Assembly (NCBI GenBank): GCA_030950825.1
Contig: JAUZQT010000149.1
Coordinates: forward strand, 1-7,960
Source: Mariprofundaceae bacterium
GTDB taxonomy: Bacteria; Pseudomonadota; Zetaproteobacteria; Mariprofundales; Mariprofundaceae
Reading direction: 5' to 3'
Length of the DNA: 7,960 nt
Every line of letters begins with the position of its first letter. The first letter of the stretch is position 1. Under the pieces are notes generated by a model, which saw only the letters and a list, made by a program, of their open reading frames with translations, was not told where the DNA came from and searched no databases. Shown here one piece after another: positions 1 through 7,717 of this stretch. The position numbers and the translations under genes are program-made.

Positions 1-770
1 TTTGTTGCAAAAGGAAGCATAGAGCCTTGCCCTGCTTGCAACTGCGGTAAGCCTGAGAAAATTTCTTTTACAATATAATTTGAGTTAATTTTACTCAAAA
101 TAGGATAAAAACCTTTAGCCTTACCTCGTTTTCCAATTAAGATAATACGTTTTCGACTCTGCAAAACACCATGTTCATCTGCGGAAAGAATTTGATATTC
201 AGTTTCATAGCCTACTTCTTTAAAAAGCTTTCTCATTTTATCAAAGTATAGCTTTCCATGCTCATCTTTTGCTGAAAGAAGACCTAAAACGTTTTCAAAA
301 ACAAAGTAAGTAGGCTTATAGCGTTTCAGAAATTCAGTATAGTTTACAAATAAATAGTTTCGCTTATCTCCTCGCATTCCATTCTTATCTCTTGACCTAC
401 CCACAATGGAATAGGCTTGGCATGGAGGCCCACCAACAATTAAATCTAACTTATCACCATCCAAACATGCATCTATTTTAGCAAAAATACCTTGTAGAGT
501 AGTTTCATTGATTTCGGCATGGATAATGGTCGAAAGTTTATTGCTTGGGATAAGCTTATATAAATCTGTTCGGGATATTTTTCCGTTAAGGTAATCTTTA
601 TACTTATTTAATTGCTGATGTTTATTAAGATAATGAAAAGCAGTTCTAGTTTTCAAAGTATAACAAGCCGCTTCATCCATTTCGACATGAGCAACAGGCG
701 TATACCCTTCACGGATAAAACCCTCTGACAAGCCACCAGCACCTGCAAATAAATCCAAAAACTTAGGCAT
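1..770 (-). CDS. DNA (cytosine-5-)-methyltransferase, C-terminal part beyond the window
   Basis: The frame is open from ATG at 770 to the left edge, giving 256 codons without a stop. It is the N-terminal two thirds of a C5-cytosine DNA methyltransferase, which transfers methyl from S-adenosylmethionine to C5 of cytosine in a specific DNA site. Visible motifs in order: motif I FAGAGGLSEGF (residues 8-18, SAM binding), motif IV GGPPCQAYS with catalytic Cys117, motif VI ENV (159-161) and motif VIII QSRKR (204-208). The target-recognition region and motifs IX-X lie outside the window, so specificity cannot be read. The GGPPCQAYSIVGRSRD segment matches a large subfamily common in type II restriction-modification systems. 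The start is supported by AAGG seven bases upstream. Composition is clearly more AT-rich than alaS or idh, which suggests horizontal acquisition. No endonuclease gene is visible; a partner could lie further left. Confidence 0.93.
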   Translation of the reverse strand, partial: MPKFLDLFAGAGGLSEGFIREGYTPVAHVEMDEAACYTLKTRTAFHYLNKHQQLNKYKDYLNGKISRTDLYKLIPSNKLSTIIHAEINETTLQGIFAKIDACLDGDKLDLIVGGPPCQAYSIVGRSRDKNGMRGDKRNYLFVNYTEFLKRYKPTYFVFENVLGLLSAKDEHGKLYFDKMRKLFKEVGYETEYQILSADEHGVLQSRKRIILIGKRGKAKGFYPILSKINSNYIVKEIFSGLPQLQAGQGSMLPFAT

Positions 771-801
771 TTTTTAACCTTTGGCACATTGTGTACCCCT
801 T

Positions 802-965
802 AATACATGATGCCCTCGCAAAAAGTCTGAACGTGTAAAAATTTCGACGGTCAGATGAAATTCGACCTCACCATTTGCCCCAGAATCAACTTTAAGACTC
901 TTTTGAATGGTGTGGCAACCCCCTAAAAATCATGTCGCCGACTTTTTGCGAGGGCATCAATACAT
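802..965. mobile_element. MITE-like element, 150 bp, with 19-bp TIRs and 7-bp target duplication
   Basis: The left terminal repeat GATGCCCTCGCAAAAAGTC (809-827) and the right repeat at 940-958 are perfect reverse complements. Immediately outside them, AATACAT occurs as a direct repeat at 802-808 and 959-965. This is the signature of a transposition event with a 7-bp target duplication. The element body (809-958) is too short for a transposase and I see no credible coding frame in it, so it is probably non-autonomous. It sits 25 bp downstream of the alaS stop and about 30 bp upstream of the methyltransferase start. I cannot name the parental transposase family. If transcribed, the ends could pair into a 19-bp stem around a 112-nt loop. 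Confidence 0.85.
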
Positions 966-990
966 TTCACACAAAAACAATAACATACTA

Positions 991-3603
991 CTATTTTAAT
1001 AAGCTAGCAACTTCTACTAATGCTCCTTTAAGTTTAGCGGGCTCAGTACCACCAGCCATGGCTAAATCAGATTTACCACCGCCTTTACCGCCGCAGATTT
1101 TTGCAACTTCGCGCACGATGTTGCCTGCGTTGTAGGTGTTGGTTAAATCTTTGCTCACACCTGCCACCAGCTGCACTTTCTCGCCTTTGATTTGACCAAA
1201 GACAATCACACCAGATTTTAACTTACCCTTGGCTTTATCCATAAAGTCGCGCATATCAGCCACATCTTTGACTTCAGCTGTGAGTAATTTGATACCGTTT
1301 ACATTTTGGGCAGTAGCAATCAAATCATCCAAAATACTTGTTGAGGCTTTGGCTTTCAGCGATTGCAACTCTTTTTCTGCATCTTTGAGTTTTAATTGCA
1401 AGGCAACCACCGCTTCCACGGCTTCATGGGGACGTACTTTCACTTTGCTTGCCACCGCATTTAATTGATTCGTGTCACCCACAAAACTTTGGTATGCAGC
1501 ACCTCCAGTGACCGCTTCAATACGACGCACACCAGCAGCAATACCCGTTTCGGAAACAATGCGGAAGATACCAATATCGCCCGTTCGACTTACATGCGTG
1601 CCGCCACAAAGCTCTGTGGAAAAACCAGCCGAAACTACGCGCACTTCATAACCATATTTCTCGCCAAACAATGCCATCGCACCCGAAGCCACGGCTTCCT
1701 CTTGGGTCATCAGCTTGGTTTCCACCGCATTATTTGCCCAAATCGTTTCATTCACACTCATTTCAATGGCTTTCTTTTCATCTTCGGACACGGGCTGATG
1801 GTGACTAAAATCAAAACGAAGGCGTTTAGCATTGACCAAGGAACCTGCTTGTTTGACATGATCACCCAGTACTTCACGCAACACAGCGTGCATCAAATGG
1901 GTTGCAGTATGATTACGGGTAATCGCATCACGACGCTCCCCCAAAACAGAAAAATGGGCAGTGCCGCCAACGTTAAATGTGCCTTTGCTTACTCTACCAA
2001 TATGAACAAATAGGTCTGACAATACTTTTTTCGTATCGCTCACAATAAATTCCGCACCTTTGAACGTAATCAAGCCAGTATCACCCGCTTGACCACCTGA
2101 TTCAGCATAAAAAGGTGTTTGATTGGCAACAATCCACGCTTCGTCACCTTCTTGAATACTTTCCACCGCCATCTCGCCTTGAACTAGGCCTGAAATAGCA
2201 CCTTCTGCGCTTAATGTGGTGTAGCCCAAGAAATCAGTTGCGCCATATTGCTCACGGATTTCAAACACAGCTTTGGGTAATGCCGCTTCGCCAGAGCCAC
2301 CCCATGCAGCTCTTGCACGGCTACGCTGCTCTTCCATACAAACGTCAAAACCATTCATATCCAACTGAATATCTTGGCCTTTAAGAATATCTGCGGTTAA
2401 ATCGCTTGGAAAACCAAAGGTGTCGTACAAAGTAAACAGGATCTTACCAGGGATGGTGCCACCTTCACCAGCATCAACAACAGCTTGCTCGACCAGTTTC
2501 AAGCCTTTATCCAATGTTTTGATAAAGCGCTCTTCTTCAATGCGAATCACTTGCTCGATATTGCCTTGCGCTTCTTTAAGCTCGGAAAAATAATCACCCA
2601 TTTCAGCTACAAGTGTTGCAACAAGTTGATAAACAAAGGCTTCTTTCATGCCCAATAAACGACCATGACGGCAAGCACGGCGCAAAATACGGCGCAAGAC
2701 AAAACCGCGCCCTTCATTGGATGGCAACACACCATCGGCGAGCAAGAAAGACACCGAACGCAAATGATCCGCTAGCACGCGCAACGAAACATCCGATTCA
2801 GCACTTTCCCCTTGTTTGATGCCGATTACTTTACATGCTGCTTCGATCAGCCTTTGGAACAAGTCAATGCTGTAATTATCATGGGTACCCTGCATGACAG
2901 CCGCCACACGCTCCAAGCCCATACCCGTATCCACTGATGGTTTGGGCAGTGGGTTTAAAACACCTTCTTCATCCCTGTCATATTGCATAAACACGAGATT
3001 CCAAATTTCAACAAAACGGTCACCTTCTTCCTCGGCCGTGCCTGGAGGACCGCCCCACACATGCTCGCCGTGGTCATAAAATATTTCTGAGCAAGGCCCG
3101 CAAGGCCCAGTATCGCCCATACTCCAAAAGTTATCTTTGGCACCAATACGTGCAATTTGTAATTCAGAAATGCCAATGCTGTTTACCCACAAGTCATAGG
3201 TTTCATCATCATCTTCAAACACAGTGACAAAAAGGCGGTTTGAATCGAGTTTTAATTCAAGTGTTAAAAACTCCCATGCATATTTGATCGCATCTTCTTT
3301 AAAATAATCACCAAATGAAAAATTTCCCAACATTTCAAAAAAGGTATGATGGCGCGCGGTGTGTCCCACATTTTCCAAATCATTGTGTTTGCCACCAGCA
3401 CGCACACATTTCTGACTGCTCACAGCAGTTGTATAAGCACGTGTCTCATTGCCAAGAAAGGTATGTTTGAACTGCACCATACCAGCATTGGTAAACATCA
3501 ATGTCGGGTCACCATGCGGAATCAATGCACTTGATTCAACAATTTTATGCCCTTTACCTTCAAAAAATGTCAAAAATTTCTGACGAATTTCCGATGTTTT
3601 CAT
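991..3603 (-). CDS. alaS: Alanine--tRNA ligase (AlaRS)
   Basis: This cytoplasmic class II synthetase charges tRNA-Ala with alanine and clears mischarged Ser/Gly-tRNA-Ala. The protein is 870 aa, close to the E. coli enzyme (876). The aminoacylation core begins near residue 1, with motif 2 around TARHHTFFE (82-90) and motif 3 GMGLERVAA (227-235). The editing domain carries the zinc/active-site pairs HTATH (His565, His569) and CGGTH (Cys666, His670). A helical, coiled-coil-like stretch (about 728-752) leads to the C-Ala domain with the glycine-rich GGKGGGKSD segment (838-846). I chose the ATG at 3603, not the in-frame ATGs seven and five codons earlier, because GAGGA (3616-3612) lies eight bases before it and MKTSEIR is the usual AlaRS N-terminus. 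It starts four bases after the recX stop, with its ribosome site inside the end of recX, so translational coupling is likely. No defects were seen. Confidence 0.98.
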   Translation of the reverse strand: MKTSEIRQKFLTFFEGKGHKIVESSALIPHGDPTLMFTNAGMVQFKHTFLGNETRAYTTAVSSQKCVRAGGKHNDLENVGHTARHHTFFEMLGNFSFGDYFKEDAIKYAWEFLTLELKLDSNRLFVTVFEDDDETYDLWVNSIGISELQIARIGAKDNFWSMGDTGPCGPCSEIFYDHGEHVWGGPPGTAEEEGDRFVEIWNLVFMQYDRDEEGVLNPLPKPSVDTGMGLERVAAVMQGTHDNYSIDLFQRLIEAACKVIGIKQGESAESDVSLRVLADHLRSVSFLLADGVLPSNEGRGFVLRRILRRACRHGRLLGMKEAFVYQLVATLVAEMGDYFSELKEAQGNIEQVIRIEEERFIKTLDKGLKLVEQAVVDAGEGGTIPGKILFTLYDTFGFPSDLTADILKGQDIQLDMNGFDVCMEEQRSRARAAWGGSGEAALPKAVFEIREQYGATDFLGYTTLSAEGAISGLVQGEMAVESIQEGDEAWIVANQTPFYAESGGQAGDTGLITFKGAEFIVSDTKKVLSDLFVHIGRVSKGTFNVGGTAHFSVLGERRDAITRNHTATHLMHAVLREVLGDHVKQAGSLVNAKRLRFDFSHHQPVSEDEKKAIEMSVNETIWANNAVETKLMTQEEAVASGAMALFGEKYGYEVRVVSAGFSTELCGGTHVSRTGDIGIFRIVSETGIAAGVRRIEAVTGGAAYQSFVGDTNQLNAVASKVKVRPHEAVEAVVALQLKLKDAEKELQSLKAKASTSILDDLIATAQNVNGIKLLTAEVKDVADMRDFMDKAKGKLKSGVIVFGQIKGEKVQLVAGVSKDLTNTYNAGNIVREVAKICGGKGGGKSDLAMAGGTEPAKLKGALVEVASLLK

Positions 3604-3607
3604 GCTT

Positions 3608-4075
3608 TTAATCCTCATTCTCAAGGTTCAATGCTTCCAAAATCGTTGCCGCATCAAAACCTTTGCTACGTAAATAACGTGCCTGCCGTTGCCAAGCGCG
3701 CTGATTATATCGCCACTGCTGTTGCGGGTCACGTTTCGCCAACACATGCTGACAAGCCTGCAATCCATCATACTCCGCCACAATATCTTCCAAAACGCCT
3801 TGCAAAGCTGATTCATCAACGCCTTTTTGACGCGCTTTTTCTGCCGCCAACCAAGGCGCTTCACCTTTTTTTATGCGTGATTGCAAAAAAGCTTCTGCAA
3901 ACCGTGATTCACTCAAATAATTATATGATTTCAACTGTTCAATCGCTGAGTCCACAGCAATTTCATCACAATGTCGCTGCAGCAGTTTGTTACGCAACTC
4001 CACTTCACAATGTTCACGCTGTGTCAGCATACGTAAGGCAATACTGTAAACCGCTTGAACATCCTGCCTTGCCAT
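3608..4075 (-). CDS. recX: Regulatory protein RecX
   Basis: RecX binds RecA filaments and modulates, usually limits, RecA recombinase and co-protease activity. The 155-aa product is near the E. coli length (166) and all helical. Family features are visible in three tandem three-helix repeats: ALRMLTQREHCEVELRNKL (13-31), YLSESRFAEAFLQSRIKKG (53-71) and the C-terminal RYLRSKGFDAATILEAL (133-149). The start ATG lies three bases after the recA stop, as in many proteobacteria where recX depends on read-through from recA. The only purine-rich stretch upstream (AGGG about 12 bases away, inside the end of recA) is a weak ribosome site. Lower expression than recA and dependence on recA translation are therefore plausible. 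The stop is four bases before alaS. The identification rests on both sequence and position. Confidence 0.95.
   Translation of the reverse strand: MARQDVQAVYSIALRMLTQREHCEVELRNKLLQRHCDEIAVDSAIEQLKSYNYLSESRFAEAFLQSRIKKGEAPWLAAEKARQKGVDESALQGVLEDIVAEYDGLQACQHVLAKRDPQQQWRYNQRAWQRQARYLRSKGFDAATILEALNLENED
3612..3616 (-). promoter_or_regulatory. Ribosome binding site of alaS, inside the recX 3' end
   Basis: GAGGA on the minus strand lies eight bases before the ATG at 3603. It overlaps the last sense codons of recX. It decides the alaS start in favour of MKTSEIR and links alaS translation to recX. Confidence 0.7.
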
Positions 4076-4078
4076 TTT

Positions 4079-5092
4079 TTATTTTTTCCCTGCGTTGTCT
4101 TGATGTTCGCCCATACCCAAGTCAGCGCGTACTTTTGCTTCCACATCAGCCAGCAAATCGGTGTGATCCTTCAAAAACTGAATGGAATTATCACGCCCCT
4201 GACCAATGCGCTCCGTACCCACGGCATACCATGCACCACTTTTTTTGACGTGCCCAAATTCCACACCCATATCAAGCACTTCCCCCACATGCGAAATGCC
4301 TTCACCATACATAATAGAAAATTTTGCCAATTTAAAAGGCGGAGCCATTTTATTTTTGACAACCTTCACTTTCGTATCATTACCAAGAATCTCATCACCC
4401 TTTTTGATCGAACCTGTACGGCGCACATCCAAGCGCACAGAGGCATAGAATTTCAATGCATTGCCGCCCGTGGTTGTTTCAGGATTACCAAACATCACAC
4501 CAATTTTCATGCGGATTTGATTGATAAAAACAATCGTTGTCTTAGAACGTGAGATGGAGCCCGTTAATTTACGCAAAGCCTGTGACATCAAACGTGCCTG
4601 CAAGCCCATATGCGAATCACCCATATCACCTTCAAGCTCAGCCTTCGGTGTTAATGCAGCCACGGAATCAATCACGATAATATCCAAGGCACCAGAGCGC
4701 GTTAACATATCAACTACTTCCAGTGCTTGCTCGCCACAATCTGGCTGTGAGAGCAACAAGTCATCCACACACACACCCAGTTTTTCGGCATAGCCTGGAT
4801 CTAACGCATGCTCGGCATCAATAAATGCCGCTTTACCACCCAGCTTTTGGGCTTCTGCCACCGCATGCAAAGCCAACGTTGTTTTCCCTGATGATTCAGG
4901 CCCATAAATTTCGACAATTCGTCCACGAGGATAACCAGCAATACCCAAAGCAGCATCCAATGCCAATGAACCCGATGGAATGACATCAATCGCAACCTTG
5001 GCCTGATCACCCATACGCATAATGGTACCTTTACCAAACTGCCGCTCAATTTGCGCTAAGGCGGTATCCAATGCTTTATCTTTATCCGACAT
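4079..5092 (-). CDS. recA: Recombinase RecA
   Basis: RecA forms ATP-dependent filaments on single-stranded DNA for homologous recombination and triggers LexA self-cleavage in the SOS response. The product is 337 aa from the chosen start. Visible elements: Walker A GPESSGKT (64-71), catalytic glutamate in DAEH (Glu94), Walker B IIVIDSVAAL (138-147), DNA-binding loop L1 around EGDMGDSHMG (154-163), and loop L2 around MKIGVMFGNPETTTGGN (195-211) preceded by the conserved INQIR. The C-terminal tail (GEHQDNAGKK) is short and only weakly acidic compared with E. coli. An in-frame ATG eleven codons upstream is rejected because the start at 5092 has a strong GGAGGG site and the standard MSDKDKAL N-terminus, and the extension would run up to the edge of the upstream inserted element. 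recA heads the recA-recX-alaS cluster. A probable LexA box lies about 200 bp upstream, separated by that element. Confidence 0.98.
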   Translation of the reverse strand: MSDKDKALDTALAQIERQFGKGTIMRMGDQAKVAIDVIPSGSLALDAALGIAGYPRGRIVEIYGPESSGKTTLALHAVAEAQKLGGKAAFIDAEHALDPGYAEKLGVCVDDLLLSQPDCGEQALEVVDMLTRSGALDIIVIDSVAALTPKAELEGDMGDSHMGLQARLMSQALRKLTGSISRSKTTIVFINQIRMKIGVMFGNPETTTGGNALKFYASVRLDVRRTGSIKKGDEILGNDTKVKVVKNKMAPPFKLAKFSIMYGEGISHVGEVLDMGVEFGHVKKSGAWYAVGTERIGQGRDNSIQFLKDHTDLLADVEAKVRADLGMGEHQDNAGKK

Positions 5093-5096
5093 ATTT

Positions 5097-5102
5097 CCCT
5101 CC
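5097..5102 (-). promoter_or_regulatory. Ribosome binding site of recA
   Basis: GGAGGG on the minus strand lies four bases before the ATG at 5092. It is the strongest Shine-Dalgarno match in the window and fixes the recA start at MSDKDK. Confidence 0.8.
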
Positions 5103-5125
5103 GACACAACTTGCGACGCACACAA

Positions 5126-5294
5126 CTAGCCCGCATTATTCATAAATACTGCCGCGCCCTCGCTTGCCCCTTTGTCCGCAACGAATCCTTTGCCAATCGA
5201 CCGTATGCATGGCTACGCCACTCATGGCAAAAAAAACGTTGCAAACAAAGCTTCGGCGCGATCATCACGGCGATTCATGAATAATGCGGGCTAG
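5126..5294. mobile_element. Palindromic MITE-like element in the recA leader
   Basis: CTAGCCCGCATTATTCAT (5126-5143) and its exact reverse complement (5277-5294) bound a 169-bp block. Allowing one mismatch, the repeat extends to 22 nt (5126-5147 and 5273-5294). A second inner inverted repeat pairs 5171-5195 with 5225-5249: 18 of 25 positions are identical, including blocks TTTGT, GCAACG and TTTGCCA in the same spacing. The whole block is thus nearly one palindrome with a short centre. CTAG flanks the CCCGC ends on both sides and could be a 4-bp target duplication, giving a 161-bp body (5130-5290). Because CTAG is itself palindromic, it could instead be the outermost part of the repeat. There is no coding capacity. 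The element lies 33 bp upstream of the recA ATG, so any transcript starting further upstream carries a long hairpin in its leader. Confidence 0.8.
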
Positions 5295-5310
5295 CTGAAT
5301 GTACGAACAG
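5295..5310 (-). promoter_or_regulatory. Probable LexA (SOS) box of recA
   Basis: The minus strand reads CTGTTCGTACATTCAG, compared with the gammaproteobacterial consensus CTGT-N8-ACAG: seven of the eight defined positions match and the spacing is exact. Its position upstream of recA is where an SOS operator is expected. It directly abuts the CTAG boundary of the inserted element. No convincing -35/-10 pair could be assigned around it, so transcription start and operator function are inferred from the motif only. Confidence 0.6.
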
Positions 5311-5343
5311 TAACAGCCCATATCTGCTGCAACAATGACCTTT

Positions 5344-7572
5344 TTAAACACATGCCAATGCAGTATTAAACGTTTTGCTTGGCCGCATTAGCTTATCCAA
5401 CCTTTCAGAATCAGTATGAAAGTAGCCGCCCATATCCACGGGCTTGCCTTGTGCTGCATGAAGCTCCTCAAGAATCAGCGGCTCTTGCACTTGAAGCTGA
5501 ATCGCTAACGGCGTGAACTTGGTTTGCAGGCTTTTATCTTCCGTCTGCTCTGCCAATGCCTCAGCCCAATATCTTGCCAAATAAAAGTGGCTTCCTCGAT
5601 TGTCAAGCTCATTCACCCTGCGTGATGGCGATTTATTCTCTTTTAAAAATGTTGCATTGGCCTGATGAAGTGCCTTTGCCAATACCTGAGCCTTGTGATT
5701 ATCTGTTTTCACCGCCATATCTTCCAATGATACAGCCAAAGCCAAAAACTCACCCAACGAATCCCAACGTAAATGGCCTTCTTTCTCAAACTGTTGCACA
5801 TGTTTTGGCGCAGAACCACCAGCTCCTGTCTCAAACAAACCACCGCCTGCCAGAAGCGGTACGATAGAAAGCATTTTGGCACTGGTACCAAGCTCTAAAA
5901 TTGGGAATAAGTCGGTTAAATAATCACGCAATATATTGCCCGTCACCGAAATGGTATCCTTGCCTTCTTTAACACGCTGCAAAGCATGGTGGATGGCTTT
6001 TTCTGGCGACATGATTTGAATATCCAAACCCATTGTATCGTGATCATTCAAGTAAGCTTCAACCTTTTCAATCAGGTTTGCATCATGGGCACGCTCTGAA
6101 TCAAGCCAGAAAACAGTAGGGTTATCCGTTGCTTTAGCGCGTATTACAGCCAATTTTACCCAATCACGAATCGGAGCATCTTTGGCCTGACATGCGCGCC
6201 AGATGTCGCCCTGCTCAACACGATGCTCAATTAAAGTATTCCCTGCTTCATCCATCACTTTCACCACACCATCGACTGGAATTTCAAAGGTTTTATCGTG
6301 GGAACCATATTCTTCAGCTTTTTGTGCCATCAAACCCACATTGGCAACATTGCCCATGGTTGTCGGATCAAATGCCCCATGTTCTTTGCAAAACTGAATC
6401 GTCTGTTGATAAATGCCTGCATAACAACGATCTGGAATCATGGCTTTCATATCATGCAATTGACCATCATTGCCCCACATCTTACCCGATGAACGAATCG
6501 CCGCAGGCATGGATGCATCAATAATCACATCACTGGGCACATGTAGATTACTAATGCCTTTATCGGAATCCACCATGGCAAGCTCAGGATTCTGCGCATA
6601 AACAGCTAGAATATCTGCTTCAATAGCCTCCCGTTCCGCTATAGGCAGGCTTGCAATTTTCGCATACACATCGCCCAAACCATTCTTGGTATCCACACCC
6701 AATTCAGCAAATAGATCGGTATATTTTTCAAATACATCTTTGAAATACACCGTCACAGCATGGCCAAACATAATCGGATCCGATACTTTCATCATCGTGG
6801 CTTTCAAGTGTAAGGATAACAACACACCTTGCGCTTTGGCATCAGCGATTTGTGCTGCATAAAAATCACGCAAAGCTTTGCGACTCATCACGGCCGCGTC
6901 CACCACTTCCCCAATCTGCACAGCTATTTTTTCTTTTAAAACAATTCGTTCCCCATTGGTCATAAACAGCTCAACCTTTAACGCGCCCGCTTGATCAATA
7001 ATCACGGACTTCTCACTGCCATAAAAATCACCATCTTGCATATGAGCAACATGAGTTTGGGAGTCTTGGCTCCAAGCACCCATGGCGTGCGGATTATCCT
7101 TGGCATATTGTTTTACAGCATCGGCCACACGGCGATCAGAGTTACCTTCACGCAACACAGGGTTTACGGCACTGCCCAACACCTTGGCATAACGTGTTTT
7201 CACTGCTTGATCGGCAGTTGTTTGCGCATCTTCAGGAAAATTGGGAATATTATAACCATGGTCTTGCAGCTCTTTGATAGCAGCCTTAAGCTGTGGAATC
7301 GAGGCACTGATATTGGGTAATTTAATAATATTGGCTTGCGGCATTTTCACCAATGTGCCAAGCTCAGCTAATGCATCGCTTTGTTTTTGATCATCACGTA
7401 AATTTTCTGGAAAGTTGGCAAGAATACGAGCCGCCAATGAAATATCTTTGACCACTACGCACACATCCGCAGCCTTGGTGAACGTTTGTACAATAGGCAA
7501 AAAAGAATAGGTCGCGAGCGCAGGTGCTTCATCGGTTTTGGTATAAATAATGGGCGGGGTATTTAATGGCAT
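5344..7572 (-). CDS. icd: Isocitrate dehydrogenase, NADP-dependent, monomeric type
   Basis: It oxidatively decarboxylates isocitrate to 2-oxoglutarate with NADP+ in the TCA cycle, in the cytoplasm. At 742 aa it matches the roughly 740-aa monomeric IDH family, which is unrelated in length to the common 420-aa dimeric Icd. As I recall the Azotobacter vinelandii enzyme, its ligands all reappear here shifted by two. Isocitrate-binding residues are Ser134, Asn137, Arg141, Arg147, Tyr422 and Arg549, with catalytic Lys257. Metal ligands are Asp352, Asp550 and Asp554. NADP 2'-phosphate contacts are His591, Arg602 and Arg651. Signature stretches include NPVLREGNSDRR (137-148), LHLKATMMKVSDPIMFG (254-270) and FETGAGGSAPKHVQQF (580-595). 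AGGA six bases upstream supports the ATG. It is followed by recA on the same strand after 251 bp, probably as a separate transcription unit. A candidate mobile-element end lies about 70 bp upstream of its start. The symbol idh is also used for this enzyme. Confidence 0.98.
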   Translation of the reverse strand: MPLNTPPIIYTKTDEAPALATYSFLPIVQTFTKAADVCVVVKDISLAARILANFPENLRDDQKQSDALAELGTLVKMPQANIIKLPNISASIPQLKAAIKELQDHGYNIPNFPEDAQTTADQAVKTRYAKVLGSAVNPVLREGNSDRRVADAVKQYAKDNPHAMGAWSQDSQTHVAHMQDGDFYGSEKSVIIDQAGALKVELFMTNGERIVLKEKIAVQIGEVVDAAVMSRKALRDFYAAQIADAKAQGVLLSLHLKATMMKVSDPIMFGHAVTVYFKDVFEKYTDLFAELGVDTKNGLGDVYAKIASLPIAEREAIEADILAVYAQNPELAMVDSDKGISNLHVPSDVIIDASMPAAIRSSGKMWGNDGQLHDMKAMIPDRCYAGIYQQTIQFCKEHGAFDPTTMGNVANVGLMAQKAEEYGSHDKTFEIPVDGVVKVMDEAGNTLIEHRVEQGDIWRACQAKDAPIRDWVKLAVIRAKATDNPTVFWLDSERAHDANLIEKVEAYLNDHDTMGLDIQIMSPEKAIHHALQRVKEGKDTISVTGNILRDYLTDLFPILELGTSAKMLSIVPLLAGGGLFETGAGGSAPKHVQQFEKEGHLRWDSLGEFLALAVSLEDMAVKTDNHKAQVLAKALHQANATFLKENKSPSRRVNELDNRGSHFYLARYWAEALAEQTEDKSLQTKFTPLAIQLQVQEPLILEELHAAQGKPVDMGGYFHTDSERLDKLMRPSKTFNTALACV

Positions 7573-7638
7573 GGCTTATCCTGATTGTTGAATATTAAAA
7601 ATGATCAATTTTCGCGACTTTAACAGTGCAAAGCCCAT

Positions 7639-7690
7639 TTAGCCTGCATTATTTGCGCGTGCGCCCTAGCCCTGCCCTTTATGTTCAAAT
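7639..7690 (+). repeat. Candidate transposon left end, similar to the recA-leader element
   Basis: TAGCCTGCATTATT (7640-7653) matches the end of the recA-leader element, TAGCCCGCATTATT (5127-5140), at 13 of 14 positions. Further in, GCGCCCT (7661-7667) followed by GC, TGCCC and TTT blocks lines up with 5154-5173 of that element after a 6-bp length difference. The orientation is that of a left end, pointing toward the gene starting at 7731. The opposite end would be beyond the window, so the target duplication cannot be checked. Confidence 0.5.
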
Positions 7691-7703
7691 AAAACGGGAC
7701 AAG

Positions 7704-7717
7704 AGGATACCCATCCT
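7704..7717 (+). other. Small hairpin ahead of the right-edge gene
   Basis: AGGAT (7704-7708) and ATCCT (7713-7717) form a five-base-pair stem with an ACCC loop, extendable by a G-U and an A-U pair. The only ribosome-site-like purine stretch upstream of the ATG at 7731 lies in this stem and is too far (over 20 bases) to be a normal site. A hairpin in this place can limit transposase translation from read-through transcripts, but that role is inference. Confidence 0.3.

Noticed and set aside
966..990. Intrinsic terminator after alaS
   Set aside because: There is a short T-run on the minus strand but no GC-rich hairpin before it.
1465..2013. Plus-strand open frame of 182 codons inside alaS
   Set aside because: It lies wholly opposite the AlaRS editing domain; its composition (many Thr, His, Ser) is typical of an antisense shadow.
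3604..3624. Seven-codon N-terminal extension of alaS overlapping recX
   Set aside because: The ATG at 3603 has a well-spaced GAGGA and gives the usual MKTSEIR start.
3547..4248. Long plus-strand open frame (233 codons) opposite recX and the end of recA
   Set aside because: It is antisense to two clearly conserved genes, its translation has no recognisable motif, and it is explained as a frame shadow.
5093..5125. Eleven-codon N-terminal extension of recA
   Set aside because: The downstream ATG has a strong GGAGGG site and the family's normal N-terminus; the extension would run over that ribosome site up to the edge of the inserted element.
809..5294. The two MITE-like elements as members of one family
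   Set aside because: Their terminal repeats differ and the flanking duplications have different lengths (7 bp against a possible 4 bp); the shared GCCCTCGC octamer is at different positions and looks like chance.
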